This document shows, in pieces, positions 11,661 to 22,064 of a stretch of 64,000 nucleotides of DNA. Position 1 is the stretch's first letter. Every line of letters begins with the position of its first letter. The translations under genes and the position numbers were made by a program. Source of the stretch: Ophioderma brevispina (lineage: Eukaryota > Echinodermata > Ophiuroidea > Amphilepidida > Ophiodermatidae). Where the stretch lies: positions 1-64,000 of the forward strand of contig JAMKCH010012616.1 of assembly GCA_023653785.1 (NCBI GenBank). Reading direction: 5' to 3'. The notes below the pieces were generated by a model. It searched no databases and had not been told where the DNA came from. It was given only the letters and a program-made list of their open reading frames with translations.

Positions 11661-14600
11661 GGAATTGATAACTGACTTCGCGGGCATTCTTGTAACTATC
11701 AAAAGGGGGAAATCATCAAAAAGCCCAGTTTTTGGCTACCCGGGGTTGGCTTGAATGATGTCTAAATTAGGCCAATACTATAGCCTCAACTTCAAGTAAA
11801 AAACTTCATGTCCCTAGGCTATAATAAGCATGTATACAACCCATACAGTTTACTACAGGGACTAGTCCAATCCATGGCCGTGTCAATCTTTTAAGTCTAT
11901 TTGCAGTTAAAATATGGGACCCAGGAAACCCCTTTGTCGTGGCTGGGATGCCCCACAGTGATAGCGTGAAGTAAAAAGTGAATTCTAGGGTGGTTAACTC
12001 AAATCTTCTTCGGGTTGTCCAGTCAACCTGGGTCAACTAAACTGCCACTACTCCACCAATCCGGGCTAATTTATTGGAACATAATCTAGGCTGATGCAAC
12101 TAGCTAGTAGGTTTATACAAGTAATCAGTGTATACTAAGCTAACATTTAGGGCTGATGTACTAGTCCTAGGTGGCTTAGTGTAAAACGCGGAAGCGACGC
12201 GGTAGTGATTCACATTCCTCAACCGATAAACTGCATGCGCATGTTATTTTGTTGAGGTTGCCCAATTCAGCCTCAACAGACATGTTCTTCCGTTGAGGCT
12301 GCCATTTCACTATAGCGTTTTGCATTTTCGCGTTTCACACTGAGCCGTCCGATGCTGATGCGACTATTAATAGGTTTAGCATCCAGCGCATGCTAGGCTC
12401 ACACTCCAGGGCTAATGTACTAGCCTAGGCTTGTGCATGATGTTACTATAGTGCATTTAGCTTCCATGAATCAGTGACTTCAACAAAACAGGCATTTCTT
12501 GTACGGCATCACTTTAGTCAAAGCTCGTAATTTAAAGATTCGGCCACTTGATATCGCCACTTACGTTGCTGAATAGAGGAAAAGATCAATAAACACATGG
12601 GAAGCATAGTGCAAACTAGCCTAACATGCATCCGGGGTTAATGTCCCAGGTTAGGGCTGAGTCAAAAATGCCTAGTCATAGGTTTGCTAGTCAACGTTCA
12701 AATCATTAAAAAAGTTTGATAGTATAAAGTAAAAAGGGGTGGTTCGCTCAGTCATTGAAAAAGGGTACGCTAGTCAAAAATTGAAAAAGGGTACTTTTTT
12801 TATTTTTTTTCACATAATTTAAATTTAACAATTTAAATCAATTGTTTTTTTTTCTGTTGTTAGTTCGCAAAGTCAAAGTAAGACACCCTTTCTTGGGTTG
12901 TGCGATGGACGGGCAGGAAATTCGGTTGTTTCCAGCACTGCTTTAATGATAATCAGGGATCCTCGATTCTGATAGCAAAAACCCTTCTTTGATGATGAAT
13001 ACACAATTTTGAGCATTAACATTCCCTTATAGCTTAATAACAATTACCTGTACACAACTTGCAAAAATTTGAAAATTGCCGCCTTATTAAAAAGTGTCGT
13101 TTTTGCTTTGAGGAATTTTGTAATTTGCTGATGGAAATTTGCCTGTGTCACTTTAAAGGAACAAAGCCATGAAACTTTGTTGATAGTATGCTGTAAACCA
13201 TGCTGCTTTCAAGTGAAGCAAGCACGAAAAATATAAGGATTTTAATGACAAAAGGTTGTGTGGAAATTTGGTTAAAAAGTTTCAGAATTTTGCTTGCCCA
13301 CATATGCCAAAACAGTCAACATTTGGGAAAAGGTTCACTTTGCAAAGTCTACCCCTCCAGGAAAAGAAATTCTAGCTGTGGGCTTGTTGATGAAAATGAC
13401 AAAAGTCACCTCTGGAGTCCAAACTTCTTTCAGTTGCGCCTCTTCACTGGTTATGTGTTGAATGGATAACACAAAATGAAGACTTTAAAATAGTGGGTCT
13501 AACTGAAAGTCTTGCTGTTCTCAGAGGATAGTTTGACCAGAGTGTAGGGTTAATCTTGCACAAGGATGCCTACTTTAGTGAAGTTTTTGTAGGGGGTTTT
13601 TGTACAATTTCTGTTCAGTCCACTGCATTTAAATTACTTTTTTTGGGGATTGGGTATGCACACAAGACCGGGGCACGTAAAGCTAAAAAAGCCCAAATTG
13701 ATTTAAAATCCAGAGTAGTACATTTTTTAAACGTGCCAAAGTTTGTTGTTTGTGCACGTTGTGATTAATATTTTTTTAAAACTGCATTTTGTGCTCAGGG
13801 GGAAATTACTTCTACTTGATTGATGTTGCTGTGATAGGCCATTAAACCAACTGAAATTAACAAAATAGCATGCACTATTTGCAGTATACACTGTTTTTTA
13901 AGTTGTCATTGTCTGTGAAAAGGAGCTCTGCTGTTTAGAATTCTTTTAGTTTTGGTGTTTCAATATTTAAAACTATGGAAAGCTATAGAACCCCATGCTG
14001 TTTTGTACTGTTTCAGTAATTGTGACAATTTAGCAAGGCCTATTTAATTATTTATGCACACAAAATCAGATGCCCACTTAACTAAGGCTAGCTAATTAGT
14101 GAAGAAAATTTTGCTGCTTTGCTGTTTTGAAAAGTTATTTTGGTTTGTTAGAGTTGATATAGGAAAAAGAAAAGGATCAACACACGGAATAGGTTCCACA
14201 TATGTTAACCACTCAATCTGTTTTTCCCAGTTTTATTTCTGCAAAGGATAAATTGGAAGAAACTCTTGGGATTCAGCCATGGCTTGAATTCTTCCAATTC
14301 TCTGAACCTGTCAATTGTTGTTATCCTTTTTCTTCTCAATTTGATGTGGGCTTTGTATGTGCAGTCTGTGCACAAGTAGACCAGAAAATCACAGACAAAT
14401 AGTGGCACATCTCGGTTCTTAATTAAAAAACTATCTGATTATTTCCCGAAAAGATAAAAAAATATTGACATTTGTCAGGAATAGCCCTTACAAGTGAAGG
14501 ATAAGTTGTATGACTCCCAATTAGTTATATTTTCCAACTGAAGAAGTTGACAGAAAAGGAAGGAAAAACAGCAAGTTCAGAGATAGAGATATGAATCCCC

Positions 14601-15188
14601 ATTCAATTACACGTTGTAGTAATTGTCCGTACGGACCATTAATGACTACTAAAATATCCATTTTGTCCTTTTTTAATTTTTTAGGTTTTTTCTTTTTTTA
14701 AACCTTAAAATTGTACAGCGTGTTCCAAAAAATGCAAAAAAATCGATTTGATTGATTTTTTTCGATTTGTTCGGTTTTAGCAAATAACTGATAGTGCTTT
14801 AGTTTTGTCCACACACACATGTATACGCCAAGACAGTAGTTATTTGGATGTAACGTTTGAAACCTGAGGGTATAACGGACCCCCCCAAATAACGACATGA
14901 GGTTCAGGGAGTTGGAGCTTGTTTAAGGCTGACGGGGCCAGGGGAAGAGCCCGTGTGGTCCAGGGGGAAATGCCATGCTGTTTTTCTTTCATTTTTTTTT
15001 GGGGGCCATTTGGAGCTTTATTTCAATGTCCACTCTTTTCTCCATTTTTAGACCCCCGGCTGCTTGCTCTCCCTTCCGCACTAGGCTGGCTACGTGCATG
15101 TAAAGCGGGCCAACAATTTTTCTGTGATTGTAGATTTGCTTAATGAGGCAGAAACTGGACTTGAAAAATGTTGATGTAGTATCATTTA
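11661..15188. other. Non-coding, nothing recognised with confidence
   Basis: AT-rich sequence with many short homopolymers. Around 12700-12790 the phrase AAAAAGGGT...GCTAGTCA is repeated, and it recurs near 17020-17060. No exon with both splice sites and a recognisable protein match was found on either strand. Confidence 0.45.
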
Positions 15189-15722
15189 ACAGTTCGGGCG
15201 ACTGCCGGATCCGGCAAGGTTGCCGTATGGGCAATGTGCTGCCGGGTACGGCACTGTTGTTTCCCACAATGCATTGCAGCGCGGGGAATTTAAAGTTGGT
15301 TAGTTAATCTAATAATGCAATTTTAGAGTATAGAAAGTGAGTGCAAACAAAGTAGTATTTAGTTCTGAATATAAGGTTTAATTAAATATGAATAAATATT
15401 ATTTGTGATATAAAAACGATTTGAACCTAAAATTTCAATTAAAACAAAAAAAAAAAGGTGAGAAATTTTGAATTTTCAAATTTTAACCCAACCCCAAGGC
15501 GAAATGTTTAAGTCCTGGGTGAAAATTTAGTAAAGAAACATACTTTGTCATGGGTAAACATATGGACCTTCCCTTGTAACAATATAAAGTCCCATCAAAT
15601 AAAATAATAAAATCGTGGTTCAAGGTTTCCGAATCTGCAGGGAGCTTGTTTTTATGTTGCCGGAAAGGCAATATATGCCGGCTACTGCAAACATTGCCGG
15701 GTCCGGCAGCGGCCCGGACTGT
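15189..15722. mobile_element. Foldback element with CCGGCAA-rich termini
   Basis: The left arm (ACAGTTCGGGCGACTGCCGG from 15189, then ATCCGGCAA) is mirrored by the right arm ending at about 15722 (TTGCCGGGTCCGGCAGCGGC then CCGGACTGTT). The centre is AT-rich and non-coding, while the arms are locally GC-rich. This fits a non-autonomous DNA transposon. Confidence 0.65.
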
Positions 15723-16717
15723 TTAGGCAAATGTGTCGAATGGATTGTTTTTAAACACAAACATGGGCAAGGCACAATTTATTCTTAGAAACTGAATTTC
15801 CAAATATTTTCATGATTAGCCGAACAAGTAGATTCCAATGTGTAAAAATAGTAATAGTGCATATTACCAACAAAACTATTTGTGATGAAAAGGGAAAAGA
15901 GGGCAGTGATCCACAATCCCTGGTTTCCCCACACTTAATTTTTAAAAAATTTTTCTTTTTTTAAATTTTATATAATCTGAACTGGTTGTTCTTATTAATC
16001 ATGTGTAGGCCTTACTAGTTGCAAAATTCTAGTAGTATCTGTAGAAAATTGGCAATTTTTGTCATTCTGTCTGTAAACGAACAGCAAACAGCACAGTGGC
16101 CAATGGGACACGGAAAGGAAAACAAGAGGAGTATATTTCATTTACAAAACTGCAAGATCACCAATAAACTAAATAAGCTTTTCAACGTGCTAACATGAAA
16201 GAACTAGGAAGTGCTGGAATCATTTGAAATGCCACATTAACATCGATGCGCATGTAATAGCTAGGCTGATGCTTCTAGCTTGTGGTTAGTCTTTATTCAG
16301 GAGGAAACGATGTAAAACTGCATTTTTCCACACATAGTTTTCTGATTAGTTGTAAATTAGGACATATCCACCTTAATAGAGTTTGTGTGTATTATTAAAA
16401 ACATGTAAAACGTGCACATGGTGTGTTGTCAGGCTTTGAATTACCAATTTAAGATTTACATCTTTAAAAAATTACATGCCCAATTGCACAGTGTGAAAGT
16501 TACATGCACAGGCTGATTGATGTAAACATGATATAACATTCATTTCAGACTTGGGTACGCTTAGGCTTTCTGACAGCTCAAAATTTATGATTTCAATACA
16601 TCCAATACTTCTATGAAAAGCTTAAAAGGTGAATATTTTACAGAATCACAAATTTTTATTTTCAATGAACCTGTAACATTGTGCCAAGCAGGATACAAAG
16701 TATTACTTGCACAGATA
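15723..16717. other. Non-coding, nothing recognised
   Basis: AT-rich sequence without supported features. Confidence 0.5.
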
Positions 16718-16830
16718 GAAAGTGACATGCACAGAGAGAAATGAAAGGACATGCACGAGAGGAACAGTGACATGCCCAATAGAAATAAGTGACATGCACA
16801 AATAGAAAATAGGAAAGTAAGAGTGACATT
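16718..16830. repeat. Degenerate short tandem repeat (GTGACATGCACA units)
   Basis: GTGACATGCAC or its variants occur near 16722, 16748, 16769 and 16790, separated by AGA-rich spacers of about 15 bp. The ORFs reading through it are compositional artefacts. Confidence 0.6.
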
Positions 16831-17099
16831 GCACCTGGCACCTGGGTAAATCGAAGCCTGTGTGTTGTAGGCCAGGATTTATGGCTTAAATGTGTTGTGC
16901 TGTTTTGTGATTTAAATGCACCTAGGCTAACAGCCATAGCTACTAGCATAGACTGAGCATAGCCTAAGGGGTCCTTTCCAAAGTCAAGGTTTGCCAGTCC
17001 CAGTTTAGTCATAATAGAAAAAGGGTTTGCTAGTCATGATTTAAAAAGGGTTTGCTAGTCATATAAAAAAAATACATCGGTCCTCGGTTCGCATGTGTC

Positions 17100-17690
17100 G
17101 CATGCCGTCGAGGTTTGTATAATGATAGGTCATTGACCTTGACCTTGGCATGTCTGACCTTTGACCTCATTCAAACAAAATGATGGGACCCAATGTTGCA
17201 CCAAGGATTCAAGTTTGGTTCTAAGTGAAACTTAAAACTTTTAATGTAATATTCCACATACTTTGATGGATTTAACCAAACTTGGGTCCAGTGCAACATG
17301 GCATCCCCCACTTTTTGTGAGGTCAAGGTCACATGCCAAGGTCAAAGGTCTGTGAGGTCAAGTGTAAATAGGCCTGAAAATGAAAATTGACCCAAAAAAA
17401 ATCATATTAAAAGTTACTTTCAATTGGAACCAAAACTTGAACGCATATGTGTGCAACAGCATCCCTATTGTTGATGAGGTCCAAGGTCACATACCCAAGT
17501 CAAGTCCACGTGATGTCAAGTTGTAAAATGGGCTGAAAATGTAAAATTGACCTCATTTGAAAAGTTGAAGTTCAATTGGAACAAACTTGAACCAAGGTGC
17601 AACATGGGATTCCCGCCTTTGTTGATGAGGTCAAAGGTCACATATCAAGGTCAAGTCAGTCAGGCCTATCATTCACTACCGCGACGGCAG
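17100..17690. repeat. AGGTCA-rich repeat array
   Basis: Units of roughly 150 bp carry clustered TGACCT/AGGTCA hexamers. A first unit is in one orientation (TGACCTTGACCTTGG, 17130s), followed by units in the other (GGTCAAGGTCACATGCCAAG, 17320s; again 17480s and 17630s). Each is joined to a TTGGTTC/GAACCAA and TGCAACATGGGAT-like core. A related pair of units occurs at 46395-46680. Confidence 0.7.
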
Positions 17691-18469
17691 GCGACAAGCG
17701 GTCTAAGGACGCGATGTATTTTTAGGCTATTATGCACCATGCTACTATCCATACTAGCTATAGTGCATTATCTCCTCCAGTCAGCGACGTCAGTGAGATG
17801 TCCAATGCCTAGCGTTAAATCGGGAGCTTTGACTGAAGTATTGCCGAACACACATTAAGTAGGCACACACGAATACCTGCTGATTTTGTTTTTACGTCCC
17901 CGAGTCACTGGACGCTCTTACGTAGAATTTTATCAGGGGTCTGGGTGCTTTCACAAAAGGCCAACCCGTGGTGTGGCTGTTTAGTGACCCAGGTTGACTG
18001 GGGACCCCAATAAATCACGGATTCGCCATACGCAGGGGGTGCGAGGACCCCCCAAATTCCACAAAAATTCCACTTTTGCTCATGTTTTTCATAATATGGT
18101 CCAATTTTTAAAGACCTTTTTGACAAAGTCCCCATTTTGGTGATCATATGTTAAACAAGTAAAAGGACCATTTTTAGTGGTTTGGTCCACTTTTTAACCA
18201 AAAAAGGTCCACCTTTAGAGGTTCCGCACCCCCCAAAATAAATCCTGCGTATCAAAGATATGTTGTAATGGGTGTATTACTATGTTTATATTGCACATGA
18301 AGTTCCAATTGAATGAATAGAATCTACATTAAACCTAGGTTTTTATCTCTAGCTAAGGCTAAGTAGCCTGCTGCTTTACTAGACCAAAGCTAATCATGGA
18401 GCTGCCTTGCCTCCACAATCATGCTGCATGTTCAAACTTTGATCTGCCAAGAAGCGCTCGAAATCTATA
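17691..18469. other. Non-coding, nothing recognised
   Basis: Contains AAAGGTCCAC and GGTCCA-type words at about 18110-18230, probably part of a common dispersed repeat. No gene was found. Confidence 0.5.
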
Positions 18470-19090
18470 ATCAGGCACCAATTTGTCATCAGCAGTAGAT
18501 ACAGGAGTAGGAGGCCGGAGGCTTCGTCGTTGGTAGTAAACTGCTCACCGCGATGACAAGCGTTCAATATATCCACACGCGCACGTATAGCACCATCGCG
18601 TGAGCATTTGACAAGGCTGGCGGAACGGCCCATCATCAAATTTTGATCCGAACTTCTCTTTAAAATGCAGGCTACTGTTTGCACGGGTTTACGTTTAAGA
18701 ACAATATTAAGCATTGCAGTCCTATTATTTTTGAAAGCCCAAATTTTCAAATGGCTTTGAGATTTGCGATTTTCGGTTGAAATGAAGGCGAAAATTTTGC
18801 ACTTTTTTTCGACACATTTTTTTAACTGTCTACATGGTATAAACCATTTTCTTTTAATTTCACCCCAATGTCGCCGTGTAACAAATTTTCACACATGCTA
18901 TAACCTGTGTGTCTTATTTTCACCTTCATCTCAGTTCGATCTTGCTTCAAACATTTAAAATTGTGATATTTTTGGCTAAGCGCAGTAGAGCTTCATTGCT
19001 TTGTTTACGTCTCAAAACATCCACTTCCGGGATCTCGCAGGTACCGTTCGCGCATGCGCTATGCGTTTGCTCCACCGTTTACCTCCAGAA
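18470..19090 (+). repeat. Dispersed repeat, partner of 11054-11660
   Basis: The right two thirds lie inside the tandem unit and are therefore present again at 20300-20694. The left part (18470-18695) is outside the duplication. This sets the order of events: the repeat was inserted first and the tandem duplication came later. Confidence 0.7.
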
Positions 19091-19162
19091 CTCTTGACGT
19101 GAACGCGGAATGAGAATGATTATCATTGACAACATTTATCACAAAGACACAAATGCTCATAC

Positions 19163-19261
19163 CTCCAAAAGAAATTTCTTGTCAGCACTCTCAACAAATC
19201 CAAGTCCAAGGTGTCCAGATATTTGGTGTTTTATTCCAACTGTGCCATCCAAATCATCGCC
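19163..19261 (-). CDS. Phospholipase exon B, copy 1 (last exon recognised)
   Basis: This appears to be the same 99-bp exon as 20767-20865, with intact CAG acceptor and GAG|GTATGA donor. It is the left-most exon that could be recognised. The gene should continue, because the donor is good and no stop follows in a plausible terminal exon. A short terminal exon (G-R-x-A-x-x-F-L type) was looked for between 1 and 19162 on the minus strand and not found. Confidence 0.6.
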
Positions 19262-19536
19262 CTGAAATTGTCATGGTTATTCATTTTAGTTTAAATTTGA
19301 AAACAATTTGGATGTTTCATTCCAGAAAAACTGCAAAAGAGGCAGGTCATGGCAGTTTGTGGCTATTCCTACCATGGAAAATCAAGGTTTTGATATCCCT
19401 GCCAGAAGTTTCCATTGTGTCTAGAAGTTTTGTGTGACAATTCAAAGCAATCAGGCATACAGAACTTGTACTTCAGGCTTGTATTAAGATAATTAATCTG
19501 GTAAGTGAAAGGTTGTTAGGTGGGATTAACACATAC

Positions 19537-19626
19537 AATATCCATGGTCTTTGAGCTTGATGACTGCATGCTTTCAAGTTGATTAATGCTGGCAGTAATG
19601 TCAGCATAGATCGGAAGAGAAAACAT
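19537..19626 (-). CDS. Phospholipase exon A, copy 1
   Basis: This appears to be the same 90-bp exon as 21141-21230, in the left unit of the tandem duplication, with splice sites intact. If both units are used, the protein would carry the exon A+B segment (63 residues) twice in a row; if alternative splicing picks one, the product keeps the ancestral form. Which copy is used cannot be told, since no difference was seen between them. Confidence 0.6.
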
Positions 19627-20766
19627 CTGAAAAAATAAAAATAATACTAAAACTTTACTTTCCCTTTTTTACCAAATGTAAACACCCAATTTTTCCAAAT
19701 TTATGGAAGGGTCCTTTCATTATTTCTGCATTATTTTTCCATGTCCATTTTTCCCTTTATACTGATTTTAGGACTAACAGGCGATAGTTTTTTTTTCATT
19801 GAAAATTCGTCTATGAAATGCTTCACATGCGCATTATTTATTTTATCTCCCTGGCGTGAAAAGCAGAGGGGGATATGCGCGAGGTTGTTCCAGTTTGGTT
19901 ATGTTTGGTTGGTTTTCGTTTGTGTCTCCTTGGAAAATTGAGGTCGGATTTAAACAGCAGACTTGGTATTAGGTACAATAGGGGTCCTTCGATATTGTGT
20001 ATGGTGTCAAAGGTCATGGACCAAACGTCAAAGGTCATCTGAGTCCATGTTCCAGATGCCATCTTGCCAGGGGTAGTCACAAGTTTACTTGTCGTTATTT
20101 TGTAACTTTGAACTGATAATGATCACTCTGTTAAAAATGGGTTACCGATGAGCCTCTTCAAAAACAAACGGCAAAAAAAGTTTCTTTGCATGAGGTAGCC
20201 CAAAAACCTAAATGCCAAATGCATTTTTTATTTTTCTGTGTAAAGTTATTTGACTCAAATATCATGAAATTGGTAAATGCACGATCAGTGATTTGCGAAT
20301 AAGAACAATATTAAGCATTGCAGTCCTATTATTTTTGAAAGCCCAAATTTTCAAATGGCTTTGAGATTTGCGATTTTCGGTTGAAATGAAGGCGAAAATT
20401 TTGCACTTTTTTTCGACACATTTTTTTAACTGTCTACATGGTATAAACCATTTTCTTTTAATTTCACCCCAATGTCGCCGTGTAACAAATTTTCACACAT
20501 GCTATAACCTGTGTGTCTTATTTTCACCTTCATCTCAGTTCGATCTTGCTTCAAACATTTAAAATTGTGATATTTTTGGCTAAGCGCAGTAGAGCTTCAT
20601 TGCTTTGTTTACGTCTCAAAACATCCACTTCCGGGATCTCGCAGGTACCGTTCGCGCATGCGCTATGCGTTTGCTCCACCGTTTACCTCCAGAACTCTTG
20701 ACGTGAACGCGGAATGAGAATGATTATCATTGACAACATTTATCACAAAGACACAAATGCTCATAC

Positions 20767-20865
20767 CTCCAAAAGAAATTTCTTGTCAGCACTCTCAACA
20801 AATCCAAGTCCAAGGTGTCCAGATATTTGGTGTTTTATTCCAACTGTGCCATCCAAATCATCGCC
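20767..20865 (-). CDS. Phospholipase exon B, copy 2 (transcribed first)
   Basis: This 99-bp, phase 0/0 exon has an ACAATTTCAG acceptor and a GAG|GTATGA donor, separated from exon A copy 2 by a 275-bp intron. It encodes GDDLDGTVGIKHQISGHLGL then GFVESADKKFLLE. T-V-G-I followed by a strand and an A-D-K-x-F-L helix resembles the C-terminal strand-helix that follows the lipase and EF-hand core in related proteins. A weaker resemblance to a MutS connector segment was considered and set aside because the flanking exons fit the lipase. It appears identical to 19163-19261. Confidence 0.6.
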
Positions 20866-21140
20866 CTGAAATTGTCATGGTTATTCATTTTAGTTTAAAT
20901 TTGAAAACAATTTGGATGTTTCATTCCAGAAAAACTGCAAAAGAGGCAGGTCATGGCAGTTTGTGGCTATTCCTACCATGGAAAATCAAGGTTTTGATAT
21001 CCCTGCCAGAAGTTTCCATTGTGTCTAGAAGTTTTGTGTGACAATTCAAAGCAATCAGGCATACAGAACTTGTACTTCAGGCTTGTATTAAGATAATTAA
21101 TCTGGTAAGTGAAAGGTTGTTAGGTGGGATTAACACATAC

Positions 21141-21230
21141 AATATCCATGGTCTTTGAGCTTGATGACTGCATGCTTTCAAGTTGATTAATGCTGGCAGT
21201 AATGTCAGCATAGATCGGAAGAGAAAACAT
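21141..21230 (-). CDS. Phospholipase exon A, copy 2 (transcribed first)
   Basis: This 90-bp, phase 0/0 exon has a TTTTCAG acceptor and an ATT|GTATGT donor, and encodes MFSLPIYADITASINQLE then SMQSSSSKTMDI. It sits between the D-S-M-L-I-N-I-K-R helix exon and exon B. It could be a helix with a Ser-rich loop, and no motif is recognised. It is one of two copies that appear identical, 1604 bp apart, created by the tandem duplication 18696-21909. Because both exon A and exon B are phase 0/0, either or both copies could be spliced without breaking the frame. Confidence 0.6.
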
Positions 21231-22064
21231 CTGAAAAAATAAAAATAATACTAAAACTTTACTTTCCCTTTTTTACCAAATGTAAACACCCAATTTTTCC
21301 AAATTTATGGAAGGGTCCTTTCATTATTTCTGCATTATTTTTCCATGTCCATTTTTCCCTTTATACTGATTTTAGGACTAACAGGCGATAGTTTTTTTTT
21401 CATTGAAAATTCGTCTATGAAATGCTTCACATGCGCATTATTTATTTTATCTCCCTGGCGTGAAAAGCAGAGGGGGATATGCGCGAGGTTGTTCCAGTTT
21501 GGTTATGTTTGGTTGGTTTTCGTTTGTGTCTCCTTGGAAAATTGAGGTCGGATTTAAACAGCAGACTTGGTATTAGGTACAATAGGGGTCCTTCGATATT
21601 GTGTATGGTGTCAAAGGTCATGGACCAAACGTCAAAGGTCATCTGAGTCCATGTTCCAGATGCCATCTTGCCAGGGGTAGTCACAAGTTTACTTGTCGTT
21701 ATTTTGTAACTTTGAACTGATAATGATCACTCTGTTAAAAATGGGTTACCGATGAGCCTCTTCAAAAACAAACGGCAAAAAAAGTTTCTTTGCATGAGGT
21801 AGCCCAAAAACCTAAATGCCAAATGCATTTTTTATTTTTCTGTGTAAAGTTATTTGACTCAAATATCATGAAATTGGTAAATGCACGATCAGTGATTTGC
21901 GAATAAGAAAATCTAAAAAATTCAGGTTTTCACATGTCGTAACATATAGGTATCCAGTGATAAAGAAAGCAATGTAATAAACTCAAATCGGACATTTAAG
22001 GTCATTTTTGTCCATAGGAATAACTACAGCCACATGTAACTTAATGGTGATTAAAATCTTTGAA

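Larger units (their letters stand above)
18696..20299. repeat. Tandem duplication, left unit (1604 bp)
   Basis: This unit is repeated immediately to its right (20300-21903) with no difference noticed by eye. The six bases TAAGAA occur at the left edge (18696-18701), at the internal junction (20300-20305) and at the right edge (21904-21909), giving a microhomology footprint. The unit holds exons A and B on the minus strand plus part of an older dispersed repeat (18696 to about 19090) that also occurs inverted at 11054-11660. Confidence 0.9.
20300..21909. repeat. Tandem duplication, right unit
   Basis: This is the second copy of the 1604-bp unit, ending at the third TAAGAA. Sequence outside the unit is not shared: the left flank matches the dispersed repeat family of 11.5 kb, and the right flank is unrelated. 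Such perfect copies mean either a very recent event or an assembly artefact, such as two haplotypes laid end to end. Confidence 0.9.

Noticed and set aside
18764..19097. Short ORFs conserved between 11 kb and 18.8 kb as a gene family
   Set aside because: The match covers non-coding flanks equally, and the frames are not selectively preserved; it is a dispersed repeat.
19163..19261. Exon B as part of a MutS-homologue connector domain
   Set aside because: T-V-G-I-K...G-x-G-F-V-E-S has a passing resemblance, but the adjacent exons with matching phase belong to the patatin/EF-hand gene and no other MutS motif is present.
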